64,000 nucleotides of DNA, from contig NC_053418.1 of NCBI RefSeq assembly GCF_016859285.1, forward strand, positions 9,587,501 through 9,651,500, written 5' to 3'. Each line of letters begins with the position of its first letter. The first letter of the stretch is position 1. Under the pieces are notes generated by a model. That model was not told the origin of the DNA. It worked only from the letters and a program-made list of their open reading frames with translations, and made no database searches. A program made the translations under genes and the position numbers. The stretch is from Xiphias gladius. Lineage: Eukaryota > Chordata > Actinopteri > Istiophoriformes > Xiphiidae. This document shows positions 1 to 15,670 of this stretch, one piece after another.

Positions 1-107
1 GCTCTTCTGGCTCTTCTTTTGTCTCTGATCATAGACTGCAACCCCAATGTATTATACTGAAAAAAGAGTGTGAAATGTCTTTGAGAGGATCATACACAAA
101 AACACGA

Positions 108-110
<3 letters not shown>

Positions 111-174
<64 letters not shown>
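111..174. repeat. (CA)n microsatellite
   Basis: An uninterrupted CA dinucleotide run of about 32 units. The short open frames that cross it (Cys-Val or His-Thr runs on either strand) are products of the repeat and not genes. Confidence 0.95.
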
Positions 175-176
<2 letters not shown>

Positions 177-2183
177 ATTGTCTGTCTGAGATCGTGGGTA
201 TAAGTGCTGGTTTCCCCAAGTAGCATGAAAAACAGAAAAGTGGCATGGAAAATTGGAAAGAAAAAGTTTGTGTAAATCGAGAGAGTTTGTCACTTAAGTA
301 AATTATTTAATACCTAATTAGCTATGACTGGCTCATGGAATTGTTGTCCTCGCCTCCCATTAAAGAAACTGTGTGATTTGTGACTGCTCAATCACGAACA
401 AGACCATCTGGTAGTTAACAAATGTCATTCACACCCTGAAAGCGATGAATTTGATATGGAATTTCATTCATTGTTCCTTGCGTGACATCATACTGAGGGG
501 TACCAGTTTCATGCTAATGCATATACATTCACATACACAGAATATGTAATTTCAGCAGAAAAATCCACCCAAGGAAAAATCACATCAGCGTTTCATAAAA
601 TAGCTCTGACATTTGACATTCAAAATTACCAAATGACTGGCATGGGAACAGTGTATGTGCACTTAGCATCCAGGAATAAGCGTTACCCTTTTCTGGATAA
701 TGATTTACAGAGATTTATCTTCTTGGCACAGGGAGGCTTACAGGAAATATTTATCCTAAGCATCTCAGATGAATTGACTCAGAAGTCAGTCGGCATATGA
801 TAGATAGTAAACAGGGGTTTCCTCTCTTCATAGTTGGACTCACACATTTCTGCCTAAATGTTACGGAGTGATAGATTAAAGCAAGCATTAACCTACTGTA
901 GAATACTGACATAAATGCCTGCAGAATGGAGCTACTTCATCTTCCCTACATGTCATAACCTTTTTTCACGCAATTTAGAATAATTGAAAATGTAATAACA
1001 CAATATTCAGTGCCGTGAGCACAAAAGTACCCACACAAAAATAGATGAATGTACAGTTTATGCTGGTTGAGGGCTAAATGGGAAGAGAAGACAACATCTG
1101 AGACCTATGTATCTGATCAAAAACGCAGCAAAGCAGAACCTCTGTTGTGTTAACAGAGTCCTGCTACTTACTATTTTTGTCTGCTGGCCTCACTCTTGTT
1201 GGTGGACTAAAAAACATATTAATATTTAATTAAAAACTTTGAAAAGCTTTGAAACCAGAAGAGAGATTCTTGATACAAAGACCCAAAAGACCCTCACAGG
1301 GTTTGAATATTTAGATTGTGATAAGGAATAAATGCCTCTTCTCTTTGGTATGCTGGATTCTCTCCTCCTGTTAGTCACATGGAGCCCTTCATCCACACTA
1401 ACCACTGAAATCAGCCATTGTTAGGCCTATAAAGCGGTGAGGAGAAACTGTGGGATGATGCCAGAAAATGAAGGTCAGCAGCTTCATTTAGGGCAGTTAA
1501 ATTTATTCTTATGTATTGATGTGGGCAGAAACCCACAATCAACCTGTACTGTATTCATAAGAAAAGACTTGGACTAGGCTTGATTAATTTTTATAAGGCA
1601 GAAGGACAAATAAATCACGCTAAGGTTATTGGCATTTTCTCTTAAGGCTAATAAGAATTAATGATCGAATGCAATTAGTTTTTGTATAAAGGAATAGTTT
1701 GATATTTTGGAAAACATGCTTATTCTCTTTCTTGTTCATTTGATCCCATGCAAAAAATAAAATAAAAAAATTGCAGGACCTTTCACTGCACCCAGCTAAG
1801 AAATAGTCCAGCACATAACTGTTTCTGTACAGATTTAAAAATATATTTGATATGGAAATTGTGTGCAAAGTGTTGTGCCAACTACCTAGCCTACTGTACT
1901 ACAGTATAGCTCAGAAAGGACATGACACTTTCACATCCAAACAGCACATCCTGTTCTCCATCCTGTGCCAAAAGTGACACTCTCACACACACACACACAC
2001 ACAGGATCACAGACAAAATAACCCCCAAAAAAGAATCCAGTCCAAATTCATAGATTTTCTGACAAAGCCCGAGAAATAAGTGGTGCTCTGCTTTATAATT
2101 CATTAATTGATCCACAGTAATCGGTGCAACATTAATCTTGTCTAGAACATTTTACTCACATTTTTTGGAGTGGACGGTGTGCT
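175..2183. other. Intergenic, no gene seen
   Basis: AT-rich single-copy-looking DNA with a short CA tract near 1985-2002. I found no open frame with recognisable protein content and no exon bounded by convincing splice sites. Confidence 0.6.
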
Positions 2184-5005
<2,822 letters not shown>

Positions 5006-5099
<94 letters not shown>

Positions 5100-5233
5100 T
5101 GTTTGTGTGTGAAGTGAAAGCAGGGCAGAGGCAAGATTCGGCCCTGAGAAATCACCAGACTGCTCATCAGCATAATTCAGTTACAATTCAGCATAGTATT
5201 GCTGACCTCAAATATAAAAAGCTGTCCCAACAA

Positions 5234-5318
<85 letters not shown>
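5006..5318. repeat. Paired (GT)n microsatellites
   Basis: Two long GT runs, 5006-5096 and 5235-5318, in the same orientation and separated by about 140 bp of unique sequence. Confidence 0.95.
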
Positions 5319-7145
5319 TCTGACTGCATCTGTGTGTGCACTGAGCATGTTTCATGAATGAATACAGTATCTCACACTTGGTGCAGGATGACACATTGAA
5401 TATGTGCGTGAGTGCATACGTGATACTTGGCAACATGCTGTAATTACTTAAAGACTTCCCCTGTGTTTGTTGGCAGTAGGCAACATTATGCTGCGTCTGC
5501 TGTGGCCAAATTCTCATTTCCTACTGTGACAGGAGATCTTCTAATGACATCTTGAGGTGCCATCTGCCCACAATGTTATAAACTATTTCCTGGAGATGTG
5601 TTGCTATTCAGGGCTATATCCTAATGGCTGGAAATTGCTTTAGATTGCACTTTGGTTCAACATGTATCCTAGAAAAAAAAAAATTTTCTGCTAAAACTCT
5701 CATATTTGTTAAACAACGTAATTTTCTTACTTTTCCCTCCTGATGTTGTATTCTGAAAGTATATAAAATAAACAATCTGGACAATGACTCATGCTTTTTC
5801 AAATAGCTTTTTATTTCCAAACTGGAGAAGGATGGTGACAGATGGGGGATAAAAGATTGTGACGCTCAGACCACGTAGTTTGGTCCAAACACAGTCAGGG
5901 AAGAGACAATACAGGCAGATTCAGGGAAAAGGACGGTGATCAAGAGGCAGATTGCCGCATCTGTCACCTTTAAGCCATAATTCATACTTCTTAAAAAATA
6001 AACAAAGCAGCCTTCTCACCACATAAAGCCATAGTTGGGGGCAGGGGGGGTTGAGCAGCATTACAATTCATATTTATTGGAAACAGCCATGAATCCACAA
6101 CCTCTGCAGCTGTGATTGTTATACTTGCGTTGCCGTAGCTGTTTGTATTTCTGGAGAGCAAAACACCATTTCAGTTGAGTGCAGGGAACAGGTGTACAGA
6201 TGCACAGAGCTCTTGCTCTCAACCACTTTGTAAAATCAGTCATTTGAATCTCCAAGCAGCTCTGTGTGATATGGGTTATAGCCATAATGTCCTGCACAAA
6301 GCCTGCAAATCCTCCAAGTGAAAATGGCTATGTGGCTATTGCCGTGTTCGTGTTCGATTCCTTTTTCCGGAAAAGTTTGAGAAATTTTCCTGCTGTACCG
6401 TGCTCGATAAGTACCTCCATGAATGTGCTTGTATCTCTGATTTAACATTTTACTGTACTATAACTAGATGAAACAATGGTGACGAATGTTGTATTCTAGG
6501 TTCTGCATTATGCACATAACTCAAAGGTAATGTTCCTTCAGTTCAACACAAATACACCCCCCAAGCTCAAATACAGCTCAGTTTTACAAAGCAAGAGCTC
6601 GATGGCATAAATCAATTTTTGCTCTTATTCAACAAAGTAAAAATCTGTACAGTCTTCTCGCTCTTTGATCAGCTCCACTTTGCTTGACTTTTGGAACAAA
6701 AGCACAGTAAAGTAACTGAACAATAAATAGGTAACAGACAGAAAACACAAAATAGTTTGAAATAAATAATACAGTGTTTTTCGATCTTCGCCTCCCATCA
6801 AATACACCAAATATAAAGTAATACTTCGTTAAAGCAACACAGAGCCAGATATCACTGAGTCAGGCTATTTTCCTATAAGGCCCTTTGGTCCCTTGATGGT
6901 GATCACTAAAAAGCCATGTACATAATAACACTGATAAACACTGAGTTTCACCTCAATAAGATTTTCAAAAACGTAACGATAAACTACTGATCTCTCAATC
7001 GAGTGAAACATGCGCATGACAGACAGCAAACTGCTGCCTGCACCAGGAAATCTGGTCTCTGTTCTTATCAATATTACAGTAGATCCGTAGTACATAGCAG
7101 CCGGAGGAGGCACTGACACTTTCTACAGGAAAAACCTTAAAGTCA

Positions 7146-7178
<33 letters not shown>

Positions 7179-8119
7179 TCATACACACTCACTCACACAG
7201 GTCAGCAGAGTTAGACAATTAGTAAATTGAAGTGTTGCTGCTGACAGCCCTTGTCCCATTGAGTCAATAAACCTGTGTGCTGTTCACAGTTACAGACACA
7301 TTTTCTTTTTCTTTTTTTTTTTTTTTTTTTGAGAAAACTGACAGAGCCTCAGTCTCATGGTGAGAAAAATAAATGCACCATTCATCCTCTCGCCTCTCAG
7401 CAACTAATCAAATGTGCCATGTCGAGGTCCACTACGGGCGATGATGTGCCAGAGGCATTGGTAAAGAGTGACTCAGCCAAACGGTTCTTAGAATAACCCA
7501 TGTAGGTGTAATTAGGGGTAACATTGCACATCCATAATTACATTGTTCATCTGTCGTTTACAGTCGATGTAAATAACCACTTGGTAAATACTGCTGCTCA
7601 TCAGGAAGCAGGATTTCTGGAAAATAATGTTCACATGTTAAATAACAAGAATCTACTTGATTTTCAGTCTTCCGCTGATGCAGAAGCTTATTCTATATTT
7701 CGTGATAGGAGAAAGCTGAGAGTGTCATTACAAACAACCTGAGTGTCCACTATGGCCCCTGCGAAGCCAAGAGCAAGCTGTCTGACCTGAAGTCTTTCTA
7801 CTTAATAGTCCGCAAGTTCAGTCTGAAAGGGTGTCCTTGTCTGTGCTGTTACGTTTGAGATCATCAGAAACCTTCGCTTGTTGTTGCACTTTTAGATAAA
7901 ATCGAGAAACACATGTTTGCCCTGCAGCTGGGCAAATTAAGACTGCAGACGTAAGAAATCACCACCAACCTTGTGCGCTCCTTGTGCTCTGTATTGATAA
8001 ATAAAGGGCCCTAGGCTCATAGGAATTTAAAGTCACTTTTCCTTCTTTTCATCAGTTTTCTTTCCCCAGTAGTCCTGGAATCCTCACAAAAAAACTTATA
8101 TATTATGTATTAAATAATC
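5319..8119. other. Intergenic, no gene seen
   Basis: Downstream of the minus-strand adra2b gene; part may be its 3' untranslated region. It contains a short CA run (7145-7173) and a T run (7312-7330). I recognise no coding exon on either strand. Confidence 0.5.
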
Positions 8120-8125
8120 TTTATT
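8120..8125 (-). terminator. adra2b: Candidate adra2b polyadenylation signal
   Basis: On the minus strand this reads AATAAA, about 475 bp after the adra2b stop codon. It is the nearest canonical hexamer that I noticed, but nothing else confirms its use. Confidence 0.3.
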
Positions 8126-8598
8126 TCTATTTAAGTGTTCTCAATAGTTTCCTGCATTCTTCAAGACCTTCTGTTTTTTTGTATATTTCTTCTATGACGT
8201 TGCACCACTCTTTGTCCTAGTAATATCCATTACACTGTGTGATCTGGAGGTAAAACCTTGCATTCAAAATCTTGTCAGCAATACTGAGGTGGTAAGCAGT
8301 TTAGTGTAGTCTAGCCCTGCCTCTGGTCCGTGTCCTGTTTTCACCCACACCCTGTAAAAATTATGTGTGTATCAGCTGCCAGCTAGGATTTCACAGCCCA
8401 AGTTGCCTGTTTACGCACACTGTGGCTGTAAAAGAGTGGCTCTCAGCTCTGAATTTTATGCTGGAATTTCCACAGTTCAACGGATTTTTAAAACAGCCCT
8501 TTCAGTGTTCCGAAAAAAGGAAATGATTGTTTTGTTTTTTTTCTATGCCTCAGGAGTAGCAATTTTTGTGTCCATGTCCTATACAGTGGATTTGTATG

Positions 8599-10179
8599 CT
8601 AAAAGAAAGTACCCTTGGTGCTTCTGCACAGTATCTTTTTGAAGGCCTTTCTGAAGTCTTTGTTGAAGATGGTGTATATGACTGGGTTGAGCGAAGAGTT
8701 GCAGTAACCGATCCAGAAGAAAAACTTAAAGAGTGGATCGGGGATGGCGCAGGTCTCCGGGCACACTGCCTGCAGAGAGTAGGAGAAGAAGAATGGGAAC
8801 CAGCACACCACAAAGACACCAATGACCACTGCCAGAACAAAGGTGAAACGTTTCTCTCTGTTGACCATGGCTTTACGCCTCGCTGCTCCAGGGTTGTTCT
8901 CTGTTTTTGACTTCCTCCCTGGCACCAGCCGAGCCCCCTTTGAAGTGGCGATCAAGTCCCGGTAGCGCTTGACTGAGGCCGGGGAGTGGATCCCCCCTCC
9001 TGCAGGTGACCCGGGCATGCTGGTGCTGCCTCGGCCTCCTCCATGGCTGTGCTCCATATCGCTCTCTGTGCTTGAGCTGTCGCCATTGTTATTGTCTGCT
9101 TTTTTCCCTCTCTGCTGCTTGCCCTTCTTCCCCTTTTTAGTCTTGGCGGGGGCAGACTGAGGCAGAGAGGAGGGGGTCGAGGGGCCACGAGGAGAGGTAT
9201 CAAGGGTGGCTGTAACGGGGGTCATGGCTGGAGAAGGTGATGGGGGTTGAAGGAGATTATTTGATGTGGGATTGTGGGAGGTTTGAGACTCTCCTGGGGA
9301 TGGAGAAGGGGTGATGGCAAGGGTGGGGGGTCTGGCATTGGAGGTTTTGTTGGATGACGGGGGTGTGCTCTCTTCATCATCCTTCCCATTGGCCTGCACA
9401 TGTCGTGGAGGCTGGCTCGGTGTGGCACAGCCAACCCCGTCCTTCCTGGGCTCTCCCGGTGGGCATCGTGTTCTCTGTTTGGCTATTTGGTAGATTCTTA
9501 CGTAGACCAGGATCATGATGAGGCATGGGGCGAAGAAGGAGCCGATGGTGGAGTAAAGGATGTACCAGCGTTCATCATTTAGCTGGCACTGTGGTCCTCT
9601 CTCTGTCCCCAGGTCCCCTGCCTCGCTTTTGTTCAACGAGAGCAGGGGAGGGAAGGAGATGATGGCAGAGATGAGCCACACCACCACAATAGCGGCTTTG
9701 ATGCGCCTGGGAGTCCGCTGACGCCCGTAAGTGACCCGGGAAATTGACAGGTAGCGGTCCAGTGAGATGGCGCAGAGGTGCACGATGGAAGAGGTGCAGA
9801 ACAACACATCCAGCGCCAAGTAGATCTCACACCACAGAGACTTGAAGTACCAGTAGCCGAGAAGTTCATTGGCCAGAGAAAAGGGGATGATGAGAGTGGC
9901 CACTAATATGTCCGCAGCAGCCAGTGACACTAAGAACAGATTCTGCGGACCTCGGAGCGACCGGCTGGTGAGGACGGCGATGATGACCATGATGTTCCCC
10001 ACGATGGTGAAGACGACCATCAGGGTTATGGCGGTGGCGAAGGCCGCCGTGGCTTCAGGGGAGTAAGGGGCGAGCTTCAGGACGCTCTGGTTGCAGGGGA
10101 CGGAGGCTCCGGAGCTGCTCACACTGCTGTTCCAGCCGCTCAGCTCCATGGAGCAGCTGCTGTCCAGACCCGAGGCCAT
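8599..10179 (-). CDS. adra2b: Alpha-2 adrenergic receptor, 2B type (intronless GPCR)
   Basis: Predicted Gi/o-coupled plasma-membrane receptor for adrenaline and noradrenaline. The frame encodes 526 residues from the chosen ATG at 10179. An ATG 13 codons upstream lies in AT-repeat-flanked sequence and looks less likely. Seven membrane segments are clear (TM1 about 46-70, TM2 81-105, TM3 117-139, TM4 161-180, TM5 205-231, TM6 445-469, TM7 484-505). Key residues are TM2 'AAADILVAT', the amine-binding Asp124 in '[11 protein letters not shown]', 'DRY' 141-143, TM5 '[10 protein letters not shown]', 'CWFPFFFSY', 'NPVIY', and a palmitoylatable Cys518 near the C-terminus. The third cytoplasmic loop is very long (about 230 residues), rich in Ser, Pro and Lys, and lacks the Glu run of the human 2B receptor. 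Subtype is assigned mainly from the neighbouring dusp2, since ADRA2B and DUSP2 are neighbours on human 2q11. The fish-specific 2D type is the alternative. Confidence 0.85.
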   Translation of the reverse strand: MASGLDSSCSMELSGWNSSVSSSGASVPCNQSVLKLAPYSPEATAAFATAITLMVVFTIVGNIMVIIAVLTSRSLRGPQNLFLVSLAAADILVATLIIPFSLANELLGYWYFKSLWCEIYLALDVLFCTSSIVHLCAISLDRYLSISRVTYGRQRTPRRIKAAIVVVWLISAIISFPPLLSLNKSEAGDLGTERGPQCQLNDERWYILYSTIGSFFAPCLIMILVYVRIYQIAKQRTRCPPGEPRKDGVGCATPSQPPRHVQANGKDDEESTPPSSNKTSNARPPTLAITPSPSPGESQTSHNPTSNNLLQPPSPSPAMTPVTATLDTSPRGPSTPSSLPQSAPAKTKKGKKGKQQRGKKADNNNGDSSSTESDMEHSHGGGRGSTSMPGSPAGGGIHSPASVKRYRDLIATSKGARLVPGRKSKTENNPGAARRKAMVNREKRFTFVLAVVIGVFVVCWFPFFFSYSLQAVCPETCAIPDPLFKFFFWIGYCNSSLNPVIYTIFNKDFRKAFKKILCRSTKGTFF

Positions 10180-10221
10180 GCTGGGATTAGCTTTCCAGGA
10201 GTCTTTACAGATAAACAAAGA

Positions 10222-10242
10222 TATATATATATATATAATATA

Positions 10243-10286
<44 letters not shown>
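10222..10286. repeat. (AT)n repeat just upstream of adra2b
   Basis: AT/TAATA simple repeat starting about 43 bp upstream of the adra2b start codon, in the 5' untranslated region or proximal promoter. Confidence 0.9.
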
Positions 10287-10287
<1 letters not shown>

Positions 10288-10429
10288 TCACTGTATAAAA
10301 TTTGTTTGAAGAATGTATTTCATTAAGGTTTTTTTTTAAAATTTGTTACAAGATTACCATTTGTTGTTTGTGCACAATAAAATACTGGGTTTACATTTTA
10401 AATGATACATGTGATTATATCGGGTCATA

Positions 10430-11340
10430 TTTACCTCAGTTGTTCTCGTTTTGTGTCTGTGTTGTTTCCAAATGTTAGCTCCCTTGCATCCTCCACGGCA
10501 GGTCTTCCAAGTCCATTTCAAGCATACAAACAGTCCCGGGCAGTGAGTGAGGACGCGGATCGCTGTATTTCAATTAAAACGCCTCGCCACTTTGTAGAAC
10601 ACAAGTAATTTTCTGTGCGACGCTGACCGCTTTGCGTCCGCCTTTGCAGAGTTACAGTGCAGCCCACAGAGCTAGAACTTCTTTAACGCACGAGGATTGA
10701 TCCGTTTTTCTAATTGGAAGATTTAATTTATGATAATCTAATTTTGGGGTCGTTTACTGCGAGGCGACAATGAATATAGGCGATTGGTTTACAGTAAATA
10801 ATCTCGAGACTTTTCGGCACATCTCCGTGCGTCTTCGTTTGGAGACGCGCATATACATGACCGTCTCCTGCGCACGGCGGTCGCAGAAGGGCTTACACAA
10901 AGTGAATTAAAGTTCATGTAAGTGTTTACAGTGATTCGCTCATACAAAGATACTGGCGTTTCCCCTGGTGCCCGCGTTTGCAGCGATTCGAACGGGAGAA
11001 AGCTCAAAGTTAACCTCGAGCTCTCCAGCCCTGCGCACGAAGCCAGGCATGTAAGTCAAAACGCGTCGTTTCCGTCGATGGTGAAATGGTCCCTCCAGAG
11101 CAGCTCCAGTCTGGGGTCCGCAGCGCTCCGCAGAGCACAGACTGGAGTTGTGTCGCGGCGCCTCGGCGCTTCTGCCTCCTCAGAAGTTCGCCGGGATGCC
11201 TAGATCCGGCCGCTCCGCTGGCTCACATCGCCGGCTCCCTCGGAGAGGCGTAGCGGCATCTTCACTTGTGAACACGACCTTACCACGAAATCTAATAAGT
11301 GGGGTGCCTCCCATCTCCCTCTTCCGCTTCTTTTGAGAGT
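10430..11340. promoter_or_regulatory. CpG-rich region upstream of adra2b
   Basis: Against the AT-rich surroundings, 10.43-11.34 kb is visibly rich in CpG (for example around 10850-11000 and 11150-11270). It sits 0.3-1.1 kb upstream of the intronless receptor on its 5' side. This is the usual position of a CpG-island promoter, but I see no TATA box or defined start site. Confidence 0.4.
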
Positions 11341-11558
11341 CGGTGATGTCATTGTGGGGCGGTGGGCGTCATGGGATCCTTACTTTCTCTACCCCTCCAG
11401 CTCCCCTCCCTCCCTCTTTCCCTCTCACGCATATTCATATGCCAGCGCAGGAATATTAGAAATGGCTTTCTGGGGGGGCACTGCCTCGGTCAATTTACTC
11501 CACGGGACGCTGGGGTGTCCAGCTGAACACCCACTTAGTAATTCATCATCATCGTCAC

Positions 11559-11591
<33 letters not shown>

Positions 11592-12598
11592 CCTCCTCCT
11601 CACATGTGGCATTGCACACAACGCACAGCACCCCGTTTGAAAGCCTGCATGGTGTCTGCATCTGTAGACTTTGCTCTTGCCTCCACGTGAGGTTCACCAG
11701 CTCGAGCAGCTGGAGATGGAGTTAGTCGCTGAGGGGGGGGGACACGAGCGCTCGCGTGGGCTACCTAAGCTGGCCACAGGCCTCTTCGCTGGTTTTTGGT
11801 CAGGTTAGGTGAGACCCGTGTTTCACCGTGGCCATCAACCGTACGTCCTAGATAACCACAGGTAGAGCGTGTTAAGGAAGGGCTCACCCTCAGCTGTTTT
11901 TTTGTTTTTGTTTTTCTAAATAGGTGTAGCAAAACCATAGAAAAGTCTACAAATTAAGATATTCAGAGTGCTAAATTACTGATGCACCAAACAGTGGGTG
12001 GTCTGCCTACGCCAGTGGGAAGTTTAAACCCGAGCAATTAGCCGCATATTTTTATGAGGTTACATGTTTTGCATAGGCTATAAAAACCGTATTCTGCGAA
12101 GAAACTGGTTTACCATCATCACAGAAATGTTGCAGTAAAAATGATTTTTATTTTTTTTTTTTTCCTGATGAAATCTGAAGTCTCCTCATGCTCGGCTACC
12201 TCCACTTCGAATCTTCAATGCACTGTGTTGCCTTCCACCTCTGCTCACCGTGCGACGTGCGGGGCGAGGGTACGAGGCACTTGCCGTGGCTCGCTGTGCT
12301 CATGCATTTACATCGTCACTTGACTTCCATTTCAATCCCTCTGCACTATGCGCCCTACAACAGCTCCTGCCCCCAGAAGCATCCGCGGCATCCCTCATAT
12401 TTTCTTTTTGTCGCCCTATCCGAGATCAAGTGCCCGATTGTTCAGTTAGGGAGCGAAAGCTGCGTCATGCCGGCTGTTTCACCGAAGCCATAAATTAAAC
12501 CGTAGCCGAGTTTTTATCTCGTGGTGTTTGAAGGCAGGTAGGCGGCCTTTGTGTTGGAAACTCAGTCACAATGACAACAACTCAAACAAGCATTACTC

Positions 12599-12600
<2 letters not shown>
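11341..12600. other. Intergenic, with an ATC trinucleotide repeat
   Basis: A (CAT/ATC)n run of about 14 units at 11545-11590 ends in CCT repeats. A serine-rich frame on the plus strand and an aspartate-rich frame on the minus strand simply read through it. No gene is supported. Confidence 0.55.
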
Positions 12601-12654
<54 letters not shown>

Positions 12655-12765
12655 AGCCTACACATGCACACACACAATCTTATGAATGGCATGTGGGAAG
12701 GAGGTCCTGCTCGCTTGTTTTTCTAGTGTTTTTCTAGCGCCCCTCACCCCCTCGCCACCACCACG

Positions 12766-12803
<38 letters not shown>
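12601..12803. repeat. Two (CA)n microsatellites
   Basis: CA runs at 12601-12653 and about 12770-12803, separated by about 115 bp of unique sequence. Confidence 0.95.
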
Positions 12804-12810
<7 letters not shown>

Positions 12811-14917
12811 AATACTGCTTTAATGAGAGAGAAACCCAGCTAGCCACCCATGGAATTACAATTGGGAGCCCTGCTCTCTGATTGTGTGACCTGAAGCTGC
12901 AGCCAATAATGGCTGCACACTTTTTCGCCCCACGCTACACATTCTAAATATAAAGGGAGAGAGAATAAAGCTTTTAGCGGGAGTGTGCACTCCAATCAAG
13001 TGTCTCTGTTTCCGTGGGAGAACTGTGCTTAGTAACACGCTGAAAATGCATTCTGGGGGAGAGGGGTGTGTCACTGATGCCAAGGTTACAGAGACCGAGC
13101 AGCGTGCAGCGTTCACTGCACAGTACACCCGCTCCTGAAGAGCTTGTTGTATAAGAGCATGTACAAACGTGTACGCCCACTCACACATACAGCATAATAC
13201 ACAAGGTTTGAGGACCTTCTGCTGTCATAGATCATGCACTTGGGATCAGTGATTCCAGCTTGATATCCAGACTGGAAAAGTTTGCACCTGGTCTAGAAAG
13301 GGCACTCGCTCTTTGAGAAAGCTTTATGCGCTTTGGAAAAGTTTAATTCTCTTCCAAACGAAAGGCCTGAAGTCCCATGGTATAGTAAGACTTAACGTAA
13401 CTAAAAAGGAGTCTTTAAAATTTGATTTCCAAATGAGTGCCAGATGAACTGCAGCCAGGCAAGCATAATGCAGGGTTGTGGTGGGAGGATGTGCACAGTA
13501 TGGCTCAGGTCCAGATCAATGACAGCACAGTACCTGCCCTTTGGATGCTTTCAATTTACACTTAGGCTTGGTTCTGCCTCCCGTTTTCTGTTTCTGTGCG
13601 TGTGTGTGTGTGTGTACGCGTGCCTGCTGGTGTACTTCTACCTGTATCAGGAGTTTGGGAAAGTGAGGACATTTTGGCTGGTCTTCTCTTCTTCAGAGGG
13701 CGAAGACTTGGGTTTACGGTTAAAGTTGGTTAAATTTGGTTTAGGTTCAGTAAGGTACTGGTTGGGGTTAGGCATGTATCTGTGATGTTTAAGGTTAGGG
13801 TTAGGAGATAGAACAGCACCATTTTTGGCTTGTGACCCCTTAAGAAAGTAATGTCTTCTTGCGACTCGCTGCCATTGGTTGCATTTGACTATGAGTTGCA
13901 AGCAGGCCAACCAAAGAGCGATTTCCTCTTTTCAGAGGCCTAAAGACATAGAAATAGTCAGTATCTTTACAATAAAAACAACAAAGATTGGGAGAAAAGT
14001 CGGAAAAAATTTACATAGCAGAATATGTTTTCATGTTATTTCTCACCTGTTCATATTCTCCTGACCCCTTCCACTGGACTCAGGAAGGCATTATATCGGT
14101 GCGGTTCCTCTGAAGTTGCATTACAAGTAATAACGTAACAACTGTTTGCGTGTGTTTGCAACCTGCAAACAATTACAGGGAGCACTCCCAGATGGTCAAA
14201 CAGTTATTTTCCTGACTGCATTTGTAACGATGAGAACTGCTGCTTGTGTATGTGCCTGCCGGCCTGAGCATGCATGTTTTATATCCCAACACTGTAATCC
14301 TCCAGCTAACAATATCACACATATGGCTCATATGATCTATTAGGAGTTTTTTCTGAATTGGATTTCTTGTTTGAGTGACACAATCTTCAGCTGGGAATAG
14401 CAAATAGTGTAAATCACTACATCCAACAGAAGCGTGATCCCTGTGCAAATCCCTAATCTCTCATGCACGCATACACACCATTGGTAGGGATTCACACAGC
14501 CTAATGTAATATGACTGAGCCTGACTCTAGTTTAATTTGGACACGGAGTGTGAATAACTGACTGACAAATGAGTTGAGAGAGACATTCAAATGAAGGGAG
14601 GTGGAACAATCTGACTCCAGAGATAAATAAATGACCAATTGAAATGATCCTAAAAGTCATTAGCACATACAGAAATGTATGTTAATTGTTAAATGTTGGC
14701 TTATCTGTGTTATGATGGTAATAAAAAGGCTGCAACAGTTAATAAATAGTCAGCTGGTGTCATCTGCTGGACACTTCTGAATCATCTTGATTTCTAGTAA
14801 TTTCAAAAGATGTCAGTAGAGAGCACTGTCTCACTACAAACTAATCTGGAATACCAGTGCCACTGTTTTGGTGATGACACAGGGGATAATCTGACTGAGT
14901 TTTCCTTGGAAACTACC
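12804..14917. other. Intergenic, no gene seen
   Basis: No recognisable exon. It includes a short GT tract at 13598-13615 and the GGTTAGG-rich patch listed separately. Confidence 0.5.
13700..13812 (+). repeat. Degenerate telomere-like GGTTAG minisatellite
   Basis: Irregular repeats of 'ggttagg', 'ggtttagg' and 'ggttaaa' follow a 'gtgaggacattttggctgg' block. In fish genomes this pairing is a familiar dispersed repeat. It is too degenerate to be a recent telomere insertion. Confidence 0.5.
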
Positions 14918-15405
14918 TTCAGTTGTGGAAGAAATACTCAAATCCTTTACTTAAATATATCTACCTGTGCAACAATATAAAAATACCACATTACAAGTGA
15001 AAGTCCTGTATTCACAATCCTACTTGATGTAAAAGTAAGTATCGTCAGCAAAATGTACTTAAAGTATTAAAAGTGAGGAGTCTGGCTACACAAATTTGTA
15101 TTAGCTTTTCAAGCTTTTCTCTAATCTTTGCTTTTTTTGTGAAATACTGGATAATTTGACCTCTTGTGGCCTCAGTCATTTCAATTAAACATTTGAGAAA
15201 TTTAGAGGAGAAATCTCTTTGGTGTAAATACTAACATGTGACAACAAATAGACACTGCTTTTTATGAAGCGGTCACATGCCAAGGGTTTGAAACTACTGG
15301 CTTATCATATGTTTTTTAGTGTAAATTCTTAATCTTAAAAATAACTGGTAACTATAGCTGTCGAAGCTGTAGTAAATGTTCTTAGTTATTTTCCGCCACT
15401 TAGTA
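14918..15405. mobile_element. Non-autonomous, MITE-like repeat of percomorph fish
   Basis: The left end 'agttgtggaagaaatactca' and the right end (inverse complement of 'ttattttccgccactt', near 15388-15404) form imperfect terminal inverted repeats. The interior ('aagtcctgtattcacaatcc', 'agcaaaatgtacttaaagta') matches a very abundant repeat that I know from percomorph genomes. There is no coding capacity. The family name is uncertain. Confidence 0.6.
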
Positions 15406-15473
15406 GCTGTACAGTCAACAGTGACTATATTCTTTAAAACCAATTCTAGTATTTATTTATCTTCTCCTTTTCA

Positions 15474-15513
15474 TAGATAGATGGATAGATAGATAGATAG
15501 ATAGATAGATAGG
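15474..15513. repeat. (GATA)n microsatellite
   Basis: About nine GATA units with one GGAT interruption. Confidence 0.9.
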
Positions 15514-15670
15514 TATCTTTGCCCTCTGTCTGGAAAACTGTGGATAATGGAAGGAAGAAGTCAAGCGCAAAAGTTAAGTTAAGCTTGCCAACATGTTGGG
15601 CAATGGATACTTGCAAATGAGAGGAAGTGGATTATATGAGATATGGCTGACGCAGGAGTGTGGGTGGCAT

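Noticed and set aside
11425-11725. Poly-Ser and poly-Asp frames over the ATC repeat
   Set aside because: Trinucleotide repeat translated on each strand; no surrounding gene.
13700-13812. Interstitial telomere marking a chromosome fusion
   Set aside because: The repeats are irregular and attached to a known dispersed fish repeat block, so a fusion scar is not supported.
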